Assembly (NCBI RefSeq): GCF_003173615.1
Contig: NZ_QGNA01000005.1
Span: 62,001 to 126,000, forward strand
Direction of reading: 5' to 3'
Length of the DNA stretch: 64,000 nucleotides
Source of the DNA: Falsiroseomonas bella
Lineage (GTDB): Bacteria > Pseudomonadota > Alphaproteobacteria > Acetobacterales > Acetobacteraceae
A program made the position numbers and the translations under genes. This document shows positions 36,398-45,637 of the stretch, piece after piece. The notes under the pieces are model-generated. The model searched no databases, was not told the DNA's origin, and saw nothing but the letters and a program-made list of their open reading frames with translations. Positions within the stretch are counted from its first letter, which is position 1. Every line of letters starts with the position of its first letter.

Positions 36398-37390
36398 CTA
36401 CAGCTTCACCCGCAGGGCATGCGCGATCTCGCCCAGGATGCCGCGCCGGAAGGCCAGCACGCAGGCGATGAAGATCACGCCCTGGATCACCAGCACCCAG
36501 GCGCCGAACTCGGCCAGGTAGTTCTGCATGGTTATGATGACCGCGGCCCCCACCACCGGCCCGAAGATCGTGCCGAGGCCGCCGACCAGGCTCATCAGCA
36601 CCACCTCGCCCGACATCGCCCAGTGGACGTCCGTCAGCGTCGCGATGTTGAACACCAGCGCCTTGGTCCCGCCCGCGATGCCCGCCAGCGTGGCCGACAG
36701 CACGAAGGCCATCAGCTTGTAGTCGTCGGTGCGGTAACCGAGGGAGGTGGCGCGCGGCTCGTTGTCGCGGATCGCCTTCATCACCTGGCCGAAGGGCGAA
36801 TGGACGATGCGGTGGATCAGCAGGAAGCCGGCCAGGAAGATCGCGGCCACGAGCCAGTACATCGTCAGGTCCGCGGTCAGGTCGAAGACGCCGAACAGCG
36901 TGCCGCGCGGGATCGCCTGGATGCCGTCCTCTCCCCCTGTGAAAGGCGCCTGCAGCGCGAAGAAATAGACCATCTGCGCCAGCGCCAGGGTGATCATGGC
37001 GAAGTAGATGCCGGCACGCCGGATCGCCAGCCAGCCGAAGGGAATGCCGAGCAGCGCGCCTGTCGCGCCGCCCATCAGGATCGCCAGCTCGGGCGGCACG
37101 CCCCAGGCCTTGGCGGCGTAGCCGGTGATGTAGGCGCCCATGCCGAAATAGGCGGCATGGCCGAAGCTCAGGAGGCCGACATAGCCGATCAGCAGGTTGA
37201 AGGCGCAGGCGAACAGCGCGAAGCACAGCACCTTCATCAGGAAGACGGGGTAGAGGAAGAAGGGGCTGACCAGCACGAAGGCCAGCATCAGCAGGAAGGC
37301 CACGGCCTGCGGCTTCGTGAAGCCCCAGAGGCCGGTCTCCTCGTGCCGCGCGGCGATGCCGCCGGCGGTGGCGATGGTGCCTTCGGCCAT
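36398..37390 (-). CDS. livM: branched-chain amino acid-type ABC permease (LivM-like)
   Basis: The product is a 330-residue inner-membrane permease of the LivM class with about nine hydrophobic helices. Signature segments are NLLIGYVGLLSFGHAAYFGMGAY near residue 65 and the cytoplasmic coupling loop MKAIRDNEPRATSLGYRTDDYKL near 205. The end has VGGLGTIFGPVVGAAVI. It is the last gene of the liv operon, three bases after livH. The gap downstream (36254-36397) holds GC-rich inverted repeats. The substrate class (branched-chain or other amino acids, amides, aromatics) cannot be told from the permease. Confidence 0.92.
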   Translation of the reverse strand: MAEGTIATAGGIAARHEETGLWGFTKPQAVAFLLMLAFVLVSPFFLYPVFLMKVLCFALFACAFNLLIGYVGLLSFGHAAYFGMGAYITGYAAKAWGVPPELAILMGGATGALLGIPFGWLAIRRAGIYFAMITLALAQMVYFFALQAPFTGGEDGIQAIPRGTLFGVFDLTADLTMYWLVAAIFLAGFLLIHRIVHSPFGQVMKAIRDNEPRATSLGYRTDDYKLMAFVLSATLAGIAGGTKALVFNIATLTDVHWAMSGEVVLMSLVGGLGTIFGPVVGAAVIITMQNYLAEFGAWVLVIQGVIFIACVLAFRRGILGEIAHALRVKL

Positions 37391-37393
37391 GGC

Positions 37394-38278
37394 TCAGGCC
37401 CTCCCGAACAGGCCGGCGGGTCGTGTCAGCAGCACGATCGCCATGATGACGAAGACGACGGTCTGCGAGGCTTCCGGATAGAACACGTCGGTGATCCCCT
37501 GGACGAAGCCCAGCAGGAAGCCGGTGACGACCGCGCCCATGATCGAGCCCATGCCGCCGATCACGACCACCGCGAAGACGGTGATGATGAAATTCGCGCC
37601 CATCGCCGGATGCACCGAGTAGATCGGCGCCGCCAGCACCCCGGCGAAGGCGGCCAGCGCCACGCCCGCCGCATAGGTCAGGGTCATCATCAGCGGCACG
37701 TTGATGCCGAAGGCCTGCACCAGCTGCGGGCGCTCCGTCGCGGCGCGGAGATAGCTGCCGATCTTGGTCTTCTCGATCACCAGCCAGGTGCCGAGGCAGA
37801 CCGCGCTGGCCGCGATCAGCACCCAGACGCGGTAGCCCGGCAGGAAGAAGTCCGCGAGCTCGAGGTCGAGAGCGCGGAACTCCGGCGGCGTCGTGTAGCG
37901 CTGGCCGGAGGAGCCGAAGGTGTTGCGGAACAGCCCCTCGATCACCAAGGCGCAGCCGAAGGTCAGGAGCAGGCCGTAGAGGTGATCCAGCTTGTAGAGC
38001 CGCGAGATCATCAATCGCTCCATCAGCACCCCGACGAAGCCGACGATCAGCGGAGAGAGGATAAGTGCCGGCCAGTAGCCGATGCCGAGATAGCTCAGCA
38101 GCAGCCACGCCACGAAAGCGCCCATCATGAACTGCGCGCCATGCGCGAAGTTGATCACGTTGAGCATGCCGAAGATGACGGCGAGGCCAAGCGAGAGCAG
38201 CGCGTAGAACGAGCCGTTGATCACGCCCAGGATGACCTGCGGCAGTGCCAGTTGCAGTTCGAAAAGCAGGTCTTCCAT
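37394..38278 (-). CDS. livH: branched-chain amino acid-type ABC permease (LivH-like)
   Basis: The product is a 294-residue permease of the LivH class. It has NGSFYALLSLGLAVIFGMLNVINFAHGA near residue 20, a diagnostic stretch, and the coupling loop RAATERPQLVQAFGINVPLM near 185, ending in DVFYPEASQTVVFVIMAIVLLTRPAGLFG. About eight membrane helices are seen. It partners LivM. Upstream is a strong hairpin separating it from the binding-protein gene. ATG 38278 starts MEDLLFELQLALPQVI. Confidence 0.93.
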   Translation of the reverse strand: MEDLLFELQLALPQVILGVINGSFYALLSLGLAVIFGMLNVINFAHGAQFMMGAFVAWLLLSYLGIGYWPALILSPLIVGFVGVLMERLMISRLYKLDHLYGLLLTFGCALVIEGLFRNTFGSSGQRYTTPPEFRALDLELADFFLPGYRVWVLIAASAVCLGTWLVIEKTKIGSYLRAATERPQLVQAFGINVPLMMTLTYAAGVALAAFAGVLAAPIYSVHPAMGANFIITVFAVVVIGGMGSIMGAVVTGFLLGFVQGITDVFYPEASQTVVFVIMAIVLLTRPAGLFGRA

Positions 38279-38310
38279 CGCCCGGTCGCCTTTCGGGAAT
38301 CTGGATCAGC

Positions 38311-38332
38311 GGGGGCGGCGCAGGCCGCCCCC
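38311..38332 (-). terminator. stem-loop between binding protein and livH genes
   Basis: On the minus strand GGGGGCGGC pairs perfectly with GCCGCCCCC around a 4-base loop. It follows the binding-protein stop, the same arrangement as after ugpB. Likely partial termination or 3' protection of the receptor message; no T-tract is present. Confidence 0.55.
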
Positions 38333-38340
38333 GTCCGGCG

Positions 38341-39585
38341 TCAGGACCGCACCAGCGCGCAGCCGCCCTCGTTCAGCGGGCGGAAGGCCTCGTTCGCGGG
38401 AATGGTCGAGATCAGCTTGTAGTAGTCCCACGCGCCCTTGCTCTCCTCCGGGGTCTTCACCTCGAACAGGTAGGCAGGGTGCAGCTTGCGGCCGTCGGCG
38501 CGGATGCTGCCCTCGCCGAAGGCGTCGTCGGAGGTCGGCATCGCCTTCATGCGGTTCACCGCCTCGGCGCCCGAGGCCTTCGCCGCGGCGACGCCCATGT
38601 CCGCCACCGCCTTCAGGTAGTGCAGCACGCCCGAGTAGCAGCCGGCCTGCACCATGGAGGGGCGCAGGTTGCCCGGCATCGCGCCGACGCGCTGCGTGAA
38701 GGCCCGAGTACGGTCGTTGAGGTCCCAGTAGAAGGTCTCGGTCAGCACCAGGCCCTGCGCGACCTCAAGGCCCAGCGAGTGGATGTCGGTGACGAAGACC
38801 AGCAGCCCGGCGAGCTTGGTGCGGCCGCCGCGGGTGATGCGGAACTCGGCCGCCTGCTTGATCGAGTTGATGGTGTCGCCGCCCGCATTCGCCAGGCCGA
38901 TCACCTGCGCGCGGCTGCGCTGCGCCTGCTGCAGGAAGGAGGAGAAGTCCGTGGTGCCCGGGAAGGGCGTGCGGACGCCGCCCAGCACGCGGCCGCCGGC
39001 GGCGGTCACGAAGGCGGTCGTGTCACGCTCCAGCGCGTGGCCGAAGGCGTAGTCCGCGGTGATGAAGAACCAGGTCTGGCCGCCCGCGCGCACCATCGCG
39101 CCGCCCGTGCCCTTGGCCAGGTTGTAGGTGTCGTAGGTCCAGTGGATGGTGTTCGGCGAGCACTGCGCGCCGGTCAGGTCCGAGGTGGCGGCGCCGGAGT
39201 TGATGAAGACCTTGTTCTTCTCGCGCACCAGCGTGTTCACGGCCAGCGCGACCGAGGAGGTCGGCACGTCCACCACGACGTCGATGCCGTCGCGGTCGAT
39301 CCACTGGCGCACGACGGTGGAGCCCACATCCGGCCGGTTCTGGTGGTCGGCCTCGACCACCTCGACGTTCACGCCGCGCTGGGTGATCCCGCTCTCCTGC
39401 ACCGCCAGCCGAACGGCCTGGGTGGAGCCGGGGCCGGAGATGTCGCGATAGAGGCCAGACTGGTCGTTCAGCACGCCGATGCGGATCGTGTTGGCGGCCT
39501 GGGCGCGCGCCGAGCGGAACGGCAGCGCGCCCCAGACCGGGGCGGTGGCGACGGCGCCGAGAAGCGTGCGGCGATTGACGGTCAT
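38341..39585 (-). CDS. ABC transporter binding protein, LivK/amide type
   Basis: The product is a 414-residue periplasmic receptor of the Leu/Ile/Val-binding (family 6) class. A twin-arginine-like or Sec leader (NRRTLLGAVATAPVWGALPFRSARAQ) covers residues 1-29. The mature part has IRIGVLNDQSGLYRDISGPGS, VVVDVPTSSVALAVN, KVFINSGAATSDLTG and FFITADYAFGHALE, which place it with receptors for amino acids, amides or aromatic acids. It lies inside the liv operon, between the ATPase and permease genes. The ligand may not be a branched-chain amino acid; see the C-S lyase and rhodanese genes upstream. Confidence 0.9.
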   Translation of the reverse strand: MTVNRRTLLGAVATAPVWGALPFRSARAQAANTIRIGVLNDQSGLYRDISGPGSTQAVRLAVQESGITQRGVNVEVVEADHQNRPDVGSTVVRQWIDRDGIDVVVDVPTSSVALAVNTLVREKNKVFINSGAATSDLTGAQCSPNTIHWTYDTYNLAKGTGGAMVRAGGQTWFFITADYAFGHALERDTTAFVTAAGGRVLGGVRTPFPGTTDFSSFLQQAQRSRAQVIGLANAGGDTINSIKQAAEFRITRGGRTKLAGLLVFVTDIHSLGLEVAQGLVLTETFYWDLNDRTRAFTQRVGAMPGNLRPSMVQAGCYSGVLHYLKAVADMGVAAAKASGAEAVNRMKAMPTSDDAFGEGSIRADGRKLHPAYLFEVKTPEESKGAWDYYKLISTIPANEAFRPLNEGGCALVRS

Positions 39586-39627
39586 GCGCGTGTCCTTCCT
39601 TGTCTGGTTCCCTGTCCCCCGGCGGCT

Positions 39628-40363
<736 letters not shown>

Positions 40364-40371
<8 letters not shown>

Positions 40372-41155
40372 GCGGCGCCTCCGCCTGCAGTGCGGGATCC
40401 GTGCCGAGATAGGCGGCCTTCACTTCCTCGTTCCGGCTCACCTCGGCATAGGTGCCCTCGGCCAGCACGCGCCCGCGCGTCAGCACCGTGATCATGTCGC
40501 AGAGGCCGGAGACGACCGTCAGGTTGTGCTCCACCAGAAGCACCGTCCGCCCCTTCGCCACGCGCTGCACCAGCGCCATGATCCGCCCGACATCCTCATG
40601 CGTCATGCCCGCCGTCGGCTCGTCCAGCAGCATCATGCGCGGTTCGAGCGCCAGCGTCGTCGCGATCTCCAGGGCGCGCTTGCGGCCATAGGGCAGCTCG
40701 CCCGCCGTGTGCCGCGCATAGGCCGTCAGGCCGACATCCTCCAGCAGTTCCATCGCGCGCGGCTCGAAGCCCTTCAGCGCTGTCTCCGAACGCCAGAAGT
40801 CGAAGGAGCCGCCGCGGGCGCGCTGCAGCGCCACGCGCACATTCTCGAGTACGGTCAGATGCGGGAAGACCGCGGAGATCTGGAAGGACCGCACCAGGCC
40901 GAGCCGGGCCACCTCGGCCGGCTTCATGTTGGTGATGTCCCGCCCGTCATAGCGGATGGTGCCGCGCGTCGGCGGCAGGAACTTCGTGAGCAGGTTGAAA
41001 CAGGTGGTCTTGCCGGCACCGTTCGGGCCGATCAGCCCGTGGATCGTCCCGCGACGGACCTTGAGCGCGACATCGGAGACCGCGACGAAGCCGCGGAATT
41101 CCTTGGTCAGCCCCTCCGTCTCCAGGATCGTCCCTTGCGGATCCTCGGATGCCAC
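40364..41155 (-). CDS. livG: branched-chain amino acid-type ABC ATPase (LivG-like)
   Basis: The product is a 263-residue ATP-binding subunit of the LivG type. LTKEFRGFVAVSDVALKV is followed by Walker A GPNGAGKTTCFNLLTKF, RSFQISAVFPHLTVLENV, the signature LPYGRKRALEIATTL (a LivG-like variant), Walker B MMLLDEPTAGMTHEDV and LVEHNLTVVSGLCDMITVL. GTG 41155 is chosen because GGGGAGG is 9 bases upstream and the family core starts soon after; ATG 41218 is possible. It lies 157 bases downstream of the C-S lyase gene. Confidence 0.92.
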
Positions 41156-41312
41156 GCCCGTCTGCCTCCCCGGCCAGCCAGGCAAGCCGTCATGCCGGGG
41201 TGGAGATCCGCCCTGCATGCATGCCCGCCATGAATTTCCGTCTTCATGGATGCTGGCACGACAGGATGCAAGAGCGCCTTCGGCGGGCGGCCGGGCGAAG
41301 CCTGCCCCTGCG

Positions 41313-42455
41313 TCAGGCCCCGGCCAGGGCGCGGGCCATGCGCCCGATCCCGTCCTCGAGCATGGCGCGCGGACAGCCGAAGTTCAGCCGCACGAAGCCG
41401 GCGCCGGGCGGTCCGAAATCGGTGCCGGAATTCATCCCGACCCGCGCCTTCTCCAGGAAGAAGCGGTGCGGATCGGCCGCCGCCGCGCTGCCGCGGCAGT
41501 CCAGCCAGGCCAGGTAGGTCGCCTCCGGCAGGCGCATCGCCACCCCGGGCAGGCGCTCGGCCACGGCGCCGGCCAGCCAGTCGCGGTTCGCCTGCAGATA
41601 GGCGAGCGCCGCGTCCCGCCAGGCACCGCCCTCGGCCAGCGCGGCCTCCGTCGCGATCAGGCCGAGAATGTTCACATGGTCGGCGACACCGGACAGTGTC
41701 GCCGCGAAGCGCGCGCGCAGGCCGGCATCCGTCACCACCGCCCAGCAGGCATTGAGGCCCGCGATGTTCCAGGTCTTGCCGGCCGACATCAGCGTGATGG
41801 TCCGCGCCGCCACCTCCGGCGCCAGGGTGGCGATCGGGATGTGGCGCCGCCCGTCGAAGAGCAGGTCGCAATGGATCTCGTCGGAGACGATGGACACTCC
41901 CGCCGAGAGGCAGGCCTGCGCCATCTCGGCGAGTTCCTCCCGGCCGAAGGCGCGGCCGGTCGGGTTGTGCGGGTTGCAGAGCAGGAAGGCCCCCTGCCCC
42001 GCCTGTCGCAGCGCCGCGCCGAAGACGTCGCGGTCCACCTCGTCCGTCGCGGTCAGGGGCGCGTCGATCCGGCGCAGCGCGCCGTTCTCCGGCGCCTTCA
42101 GCATCGGCGGATAGACCGGCGTCTGCACCACCACGCCCGCGCCCGGCGCGCAGACGGTGCGCAGCGCCATGTTGAAGCCCGGCACCACGCCCGGGAGCAT
42201 CAGGATGTCGTCCGGCGTGACGCGCCAGCCATATTGCGCCTCGAGCCAGCCGACGATCCGCGCCTTCAGCCCGGCCTGCGAGACGCCGTAGCCCAGCACG
42301 GGATGCGCCAGCCTTTCGCGCAGCGCGTGCAGGATCGGATCGGCCACGGCGAAATCCATGTCCGCCACCCACATCGGCAGCACATCCGGCTCGAAGCGGC
42401 TCCATTTGGAGCAGCCGCTCCCGCGTCGGTCGATGATCGTGTCGAACGGGCTCAC
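41313..42455 (-). CDS. PLP-dependent aminotransferase/C-S lyase (PatB/MalY type)
   Basis: The product is a 380-residue fold-type I PLP enzyme of the PatB/MalY group, members of which cleave C-S bonds of cystathionine or cysteine conjugates. Supporting segments are SPFDTIIDRRGSGCSKWSRF, LPMWVADMDFAVADPI (very typical of the group), LLCNPHNPTGRAF, VSDEIHCDLLFDG and the PLP lysine in LMSAGKTWNIAGL. The C-terminal RVGMNSGTDFGPPGAGFVRLNFGCPR is also typical. The GTG start overlaps the rhodanese stop (GTGA), so a sulfur-linked function is favoured over simple transamination. Confidence 0.9.
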   Translation of the reverse strand: MSPFDTIIDRRGSGCSKWSRFEPDVLPMWVADMDFAVADPILHALRERLAHPVLGYGVSQAGLKARIVGWLEAQYGWRVTPDDILMLPGVVPGFNMALRTVCAPGAGVVVQTPVYPPMLKAPENGALRRIDAPLTATDEVDRDVFGAALRQAGQGAFLLCNPHNPTGRAFGREELAEMAQACLSAGVSIVSDEIHCDLLFDGRRHIPIATLAPEVAARTITLMSAGKTWNIAGLNACWAVVTDAGLRARFAATLSGVADHVNILGLIATEAALAEGGAWRDAALAYLQANRDWLAGAVAERLPGVAMRLPEATYLAWLDCRGSAAAADPHRFFLEKARVGMNSGTDFGPPGAGFVRLNFGCPRAMLEDGIGRMARALAGA

Positions 42456-43291
42456 TCCGGGCGTCCCCCTACAACGACGGGCCTGGCGGGATCGGCACTC
42501 CAGGCCGACCAGGATCCCGGATACATCGCCGCCTCGATGCCGAGGGACGCGAGTGCGGCGACATTCACCGCCGCCGAGATCCCGGCGCCGCAATACACGC
42601 CCACCGGCCGCGTGCCATCCGCCCCCAGCGCGGCATAGAGATGACGCAGCGTCGCGGCATCGGCGAAGGGGCCGGGCTCGGTGAAGTTGTCGGCGGCGGG
42701 CGCGCTCAGCGCGCCGGGGATATGGCCGCGCGCCGGCGCGCCGGGCGGCACCGCGCCGCCGATGTAATTCGGCCGCACGCGCGAATCGAGCAGCACGCCC
42801 GAACGCGCCATCGCCAGCGAGCCATCCTCGTCCAGCACCGGAAGATGGCCGGCGGAAAGCACCACGTCGCCCGGCTGCGGCGCGGGTGCGCGATGCACCA
42901 CGGGAAGCCCTGCCGCGACCCAGGCCGGAAAGCCGCCATCCAGCATCCGCACATCGGCGATGCCCGCCCAGCGCAGCACCCACCAGGCGCGCCCCGCGAC
43001 CAGCCCGCGATCGTGATCGTAAACGATCACGGACTGGCCCTGCCGCAGGCCCCAGCCACGCGCATGGCGCTGCAACTCGGCGATCTCCGGCAGCGGCCGG
43101 CTGCCGCGCGTGCCGCCGCCGGGCGCCGCCAGTTCGCTGGGCAGGTCCACATCCACCGCGCCGGGAATGCGCGGCGTCGTGCGCTCGTCGCCGCGCGGGT
43201 TGCGGATCGCCAGGATCGCGGCGCCCTGCATCCGCGCGGCCCGCTCCGGCGTGACGAACACCCTCTCGCGCAGGCCGTCCTCGCCATCCAT
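42452..43291 (-). CDS. sulfurtransferase (rhodanese/mercaptopyruvate type)
   Basis: The product is a 279-residue protein of two rhodanese domains. The N-terminal domain has PGAVDVDLPSELAAPGG and VIVYDHDRGLVAGRAWWVLRWAG, with no cysteine, as expected for the inactive half. The C-terminal domain has HIPGALSAPAADNF and the active-site loop VYCGAGISAAVN, close to the CGSGVTA loop of 3-mercaptopyruvate sulfurtransferases but with Ala-Gly-Ile-Ser. It transfers sulfane sulfur to thiols or cyanide. It is the first gene of the operon with the C-S lyase and probably the liv genes. ATG 43291 is chosen. Confidence 0.88.
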   Translation of the reverse strand: MDGEDGLRERVFVTPERAARMQGAAILAIRNPRGDERTTPRIPGAVDVDLPSELAAPGGGTRGSRPLPEIAELQRHARGWGLRQGQSVIVYDHDRGLVAGRAWWVLRWAGIADVRMLDGGFPAWVAAGLPVVHRAPAPQPGDVVLSAGHLPVLDEDGSLAMARSGVLLDSRVRPNYIGGAVPPGAPARGHIPGALSAPAADNFTEPGPFADAATLRHLYAALGADGTRPVGVYCGAGISAAVNVAALASLGIEAAMYPGSWSAWSADPARPVVVGGRPE

Positions 43292-43487
43292 GCCCTGTCT
43301 CCTTCGGATCGGTTCATCCTGAAGCAATCCCGATGCGCGGACGAGGCCCCCGCGCACGCGGGGCGTGGCCCATCTGCGCGCGAAGCGCGCGGCGGGTATC
43401 CGCGCGAAGCGCGTTGCGCACAAAAGACCTGTGCGCTGGGCGCATGAGCGATTCTGCGCGAAAAGCTTGATCTTCGTGGCAACCAAC

Positions 43488-43507
43488 GTCATCTGGATGA
43501 CATCCAG
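43488..43507 (+). promoter_or_regulatory. overlapping inverted repeats in the carD leader
   Basis: GTCATC-TG-GATGAC (43488-43501) and CTGGATG-A-CATCCAG (43493-43507) are both perfect but share bases, so only one can pair at a time. They end 12 bases before the carD ATG. They could be an operator or a small RNA switch in the leader. Upstream, 43330-43450 has GC-rich hairpins. Confidence 0.45.
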
Positions 43508-43519
43508 CACGCCCTGATC

Positions 43520-44110
43520 ATGGAGCCGGCCGCTATGCCGAAGCCCGACGCCGCCCGCACCGCCACGCAGCCCGCCGCGAAGTCCAAGGATCTCGCGGGG
43601 TTCGTCGTGGGCGACGCGGTGATGCATCCCGCCCACGGCGTGGGCCGCGTGACCGGCGAATCGACCGCCACCGTCGGCGGCGAGACGCTCGAGCTCGTCC
43701 ACTTCGCCTTCGGCGAGGGCCGGCTGCTGCTGCGCGTGCCGCGCGCGAAAGTCACCGTGAACGGCATCCGCCGCCTCGCCGGCGGCGCGCTGATCAACGA
43801 GGCGCTCGACGTGCTCACCACCACGCCGCGCGGCGCGGTGCGCGGCATCACCTGGGCGCGGCGCGCCGCCGAGCTGCAGGCGAAGCTGAACAGCGGCGAT
43901 CCGCGCAAGGTCGCGGAGGTGCTGCGCGACCTCGGCCGCAACGTGAACAACCCCGAGCGCAGCTTCTCCGAGCGCCAGATCTTCGAGGCCGCGCTGGAGC
44001 GCCTGGCCGTGGAGATCGCCGCGGTCGAGAACATCACGCGCGACGAGGCGGTGGCGAAGATCGCGCAGCGCGTCCCCGTGGCGCCGACCCCGGTCGCCGC
44101 CGCGGCCTGA
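43520..44110 (+). CDS. carD: CarD/CdnL-family transcription factor
   Basis: CarD-type proteins bind RNA polymerase beta and stabilise open promoter complexes, notably at rRNA promoters. The 196-residue product has a ~28-residue variable lead, then the Tudor-like RNAP-interaction domain FVVGDAVMHPAHGVGRVTGE...ETLELVHFAFGEGRLLLRVP, and a helical C-terminal DNA-contacting domain with NSGDPRKVAEVLRDLGRNVN and SFSERQIFEAALERLAVEIA, matching the family. ATG 43520 or 43535 could start it. It diverges from the sulfurtransferase gene. Confidence 0.93.
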   Translation: MEPAAMPKPDAARTATQPAAKSKDLAGFVVGDAVMHPAHGVGRVTGESTATVGGETLELVHFAFGEGRLLLRVPRAKVTVNGIRRLAGGALINEALDVLTTTPRGAVRGITWARRAAELQAKLNSGDPRKVAEVLRDLGRNVNNPERSFSERQIFEAALERLAVEIAAVENITRDEAVAKIAQRVPVAPTPVAAAA

Positions 44111-44190
44111 CGGCGGCTGCCTTAAGCGGCCCTGGCGGCGCGCATGTCGCGCCGCCCGAAACGGATCGGCGCGCGCCGCGTTGGCGCGGG

Positions 44191-44445
44191 ATGAACGCCT
44201 CCGATCCGAAGCCGGAGGTTCCGGCGCCGCCGCCGGAACCGCCCGTCGAGACACCCCCCGTGACGCCACCGCCCGGGCCAGAGCCCGAATTGCCGGGCCT
44301 GCCGCCGGTGAACCCCGGCTCGCCGCCGGCGGAAGCGCCGCCGCCGGCAACGCCGACACCCGAGATACCGCCGCTCACGCCCCCCGGGCCGGGGACGCCC
44401 CGCCCGGTCGCCGTTGCGGCGTGCGCAGCAGCAGCATCGCGATGA
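44191..44445 (+). CDS. proline-rich small protein, hypothetical
   Basis: This 84-codon frame is about 40% proline: MNASDPKPEVPAPPPEPP then repeated P-E-x-P-P-x-x-P units. It has no signal peptide; the last 15 residues turn alanine-rich. Similar short PEIPP-rich hypothetical proteins occur in related genomes as far as I recall. It overlaps the 3' end of the convergent MFS gene by 71 bases, which weakens the case. It could be non-coding. Confidence 0.4.
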   Translation: MNASDPKPEVPAPPPEPPVETPPVTPPPGPEPELPGLPPVNPGSPPAEAPPPATPTPEIPPLTPPGPGTPRPVAVAACAAAASR

Positions 44446-45583
44446 AGGCGGCGAGATAGAGCCCCGAGGTCAGCGCCAGCGCGGCCTCCACCGAGGCGCG
44501 CTCCAGGACCAGCCCGAAGCCGAGCGGCGCCAGCGCCTGCAGGAAGCGCGACGGCGCGGAGAGCAGGCCCTGCCGCGCGCCGTAGCCGACCGGCCCGAAG
44601 ATCGCGAGCGGGAGCGTGCCCTTCACGATCGTCATGATGCCGTTGCCCATTCCGTGCAGCACCGTGAAGACCGGCGCCGCCACCGGGCCGAACAGCAGCA
44701 GCGCCGCAGCCCCGAGCGGATGGGCGATCGTCGCCAGCCGCCCGGAAGCCAGCGGATGGAAGCGGCTGAGCAGCCCGAACTCCAACAGCCGCGCCGCGAC
44801 CTGCGCCGGTCCGATCAGCGCAGCGGCGGCGATGGCCGCGGCGGGGCTCGCGCCCGTGGCCTGCAGCATCGCGGGCAGATGCGCCGCCAGCGCGCCCGCC
44901 ACCGCCCAGGTCGCGGCGAAGACGAAGGCGAGCAGCGGCATGGCGAAGCGGGGCGCGGGCGCCTCCTCGCCCTCAGTCGCGGCGGCCTGCTTCGTGGGCG
45001 GCGGCGCTTGCGGCAGCAGGAAGCGGTTCAGCGGCAGCCCGATCAGCAGATGCAGCGCCGCCCAGCCGAGGCAGGCGCCGCGCCAGCCGAAGGCCTCCGC
45101 CATCAGCGCCGAGACCGGCCAGCCCACGGTGCTGGCGAAGCCCGCGATCAGCGTGATGCCGGTGATCGGCCCCCGCGCCGCGCGCCCATAGAGCCCCGCC
45201 AGCGTCGCGAAGGCCGAGTCATAGAGGCCGAGCGCGATGCCCACCCCCATCACCAGCCAGGCGAAGCCGAGCGTCGCAGGCCCTTGCGCCAGCGCCAGCA
45301 GCACGAGGCCGGCCGCGAGCACGAGGTTGGACATCACCAGCACGCCGCGCCCGCCGCGCCGGTCTATCGCGCGCCCGACCGCCGGGCCGAGCAGCGCCGA
45401 CAGCACCAGCGCCGCGGAGAAGGCACCGAACACCCAGGAGGACGGCAGGCCGAGGTCGCGCGCCATCGGCGCCGCCAGGATCGCGGGCAGGTAGTAGCTG
45501 CTCGCCCAGGCCAGCGTCTGCGCCGTGCCGAGCGCGAGGACCACGCGCCGCGCGCCCGGCGGTGCGGCAGGACCGGCGCTCAA
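44375..45583 (-). CDS. MFS transporter
   Basis: The product is a 402-residue major facilitator with about 12 hydrophobic helices. An early ALGTAQTLAWASSYYLPAILA and the loop-2/3 motif GRAIDRRGGRGVLVMSNLVLAAG (motif A-like, with D and R residues) are seen, then the central loop PPPTKQAAATEGEEAPAPRF between helices 6 and 7. The second half mirrors the first. It most resembles the group of small-molecule and monocarboxylate MFS carriers. The substrate and direction are unknown. It converges on the proline-rich frame; the upstream gene is 54 bases away on the same strand. Confidence 0.88.
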   Translation of the reverse strand: MSAGPAAPPGARRVVLALGTAQTLAWASSYYLPAILAAPMARDLGLPSSWVFGAFSAALVLSALLGPAVGRAIDRRGGRGVLVMSNLVLAAGLVLLALAQGPATLGFAWLVMGVGIALGLYDSAFATLAGLYGRAARGPITGITLIAGFASTVGWPVSALMAEAFGWRGACLGWAALHLLIGLPLNRFLLPQAPPPTKQAAATEGEEAPAPRFAMPLLAFVFAATWAVAGALAAHLPAMLQATGASPAAAIAAAALIGPAQVAARLLEFGLLSRFHPLASGRLATIAHPLGAAALLLFGPVAAPVFTVLHGMGNGIMTIVKGTLPLAIFGPVGYGARQGLLSAPSRFLQALAPLGFGLVLERASVEAALALTSGLYLAAFIAMLLLRTPQRRPGGASPARGA

Positions 45584-45637
45584 GGCGTCGCGCCGCGCGG
45601 TCGGAGGAATATTGGGAAAGCTGCCACGGCCGCGACG

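Noticed and set aside
43330-43450. GC-rich hairpins before carD as another copy of the dispersed element
   Set aside because: Stems exist (GCGCGCGAAGCGCGC-like) but the conserved flanks are missing.
42452-44359. A 635-codon minus frame spanning the sulfurtransferase and the opposite strand of carD
   Set aside because: The part upstream of 43291 is low-complexity shadow of carD; the rhodanese domain starts at 43291.
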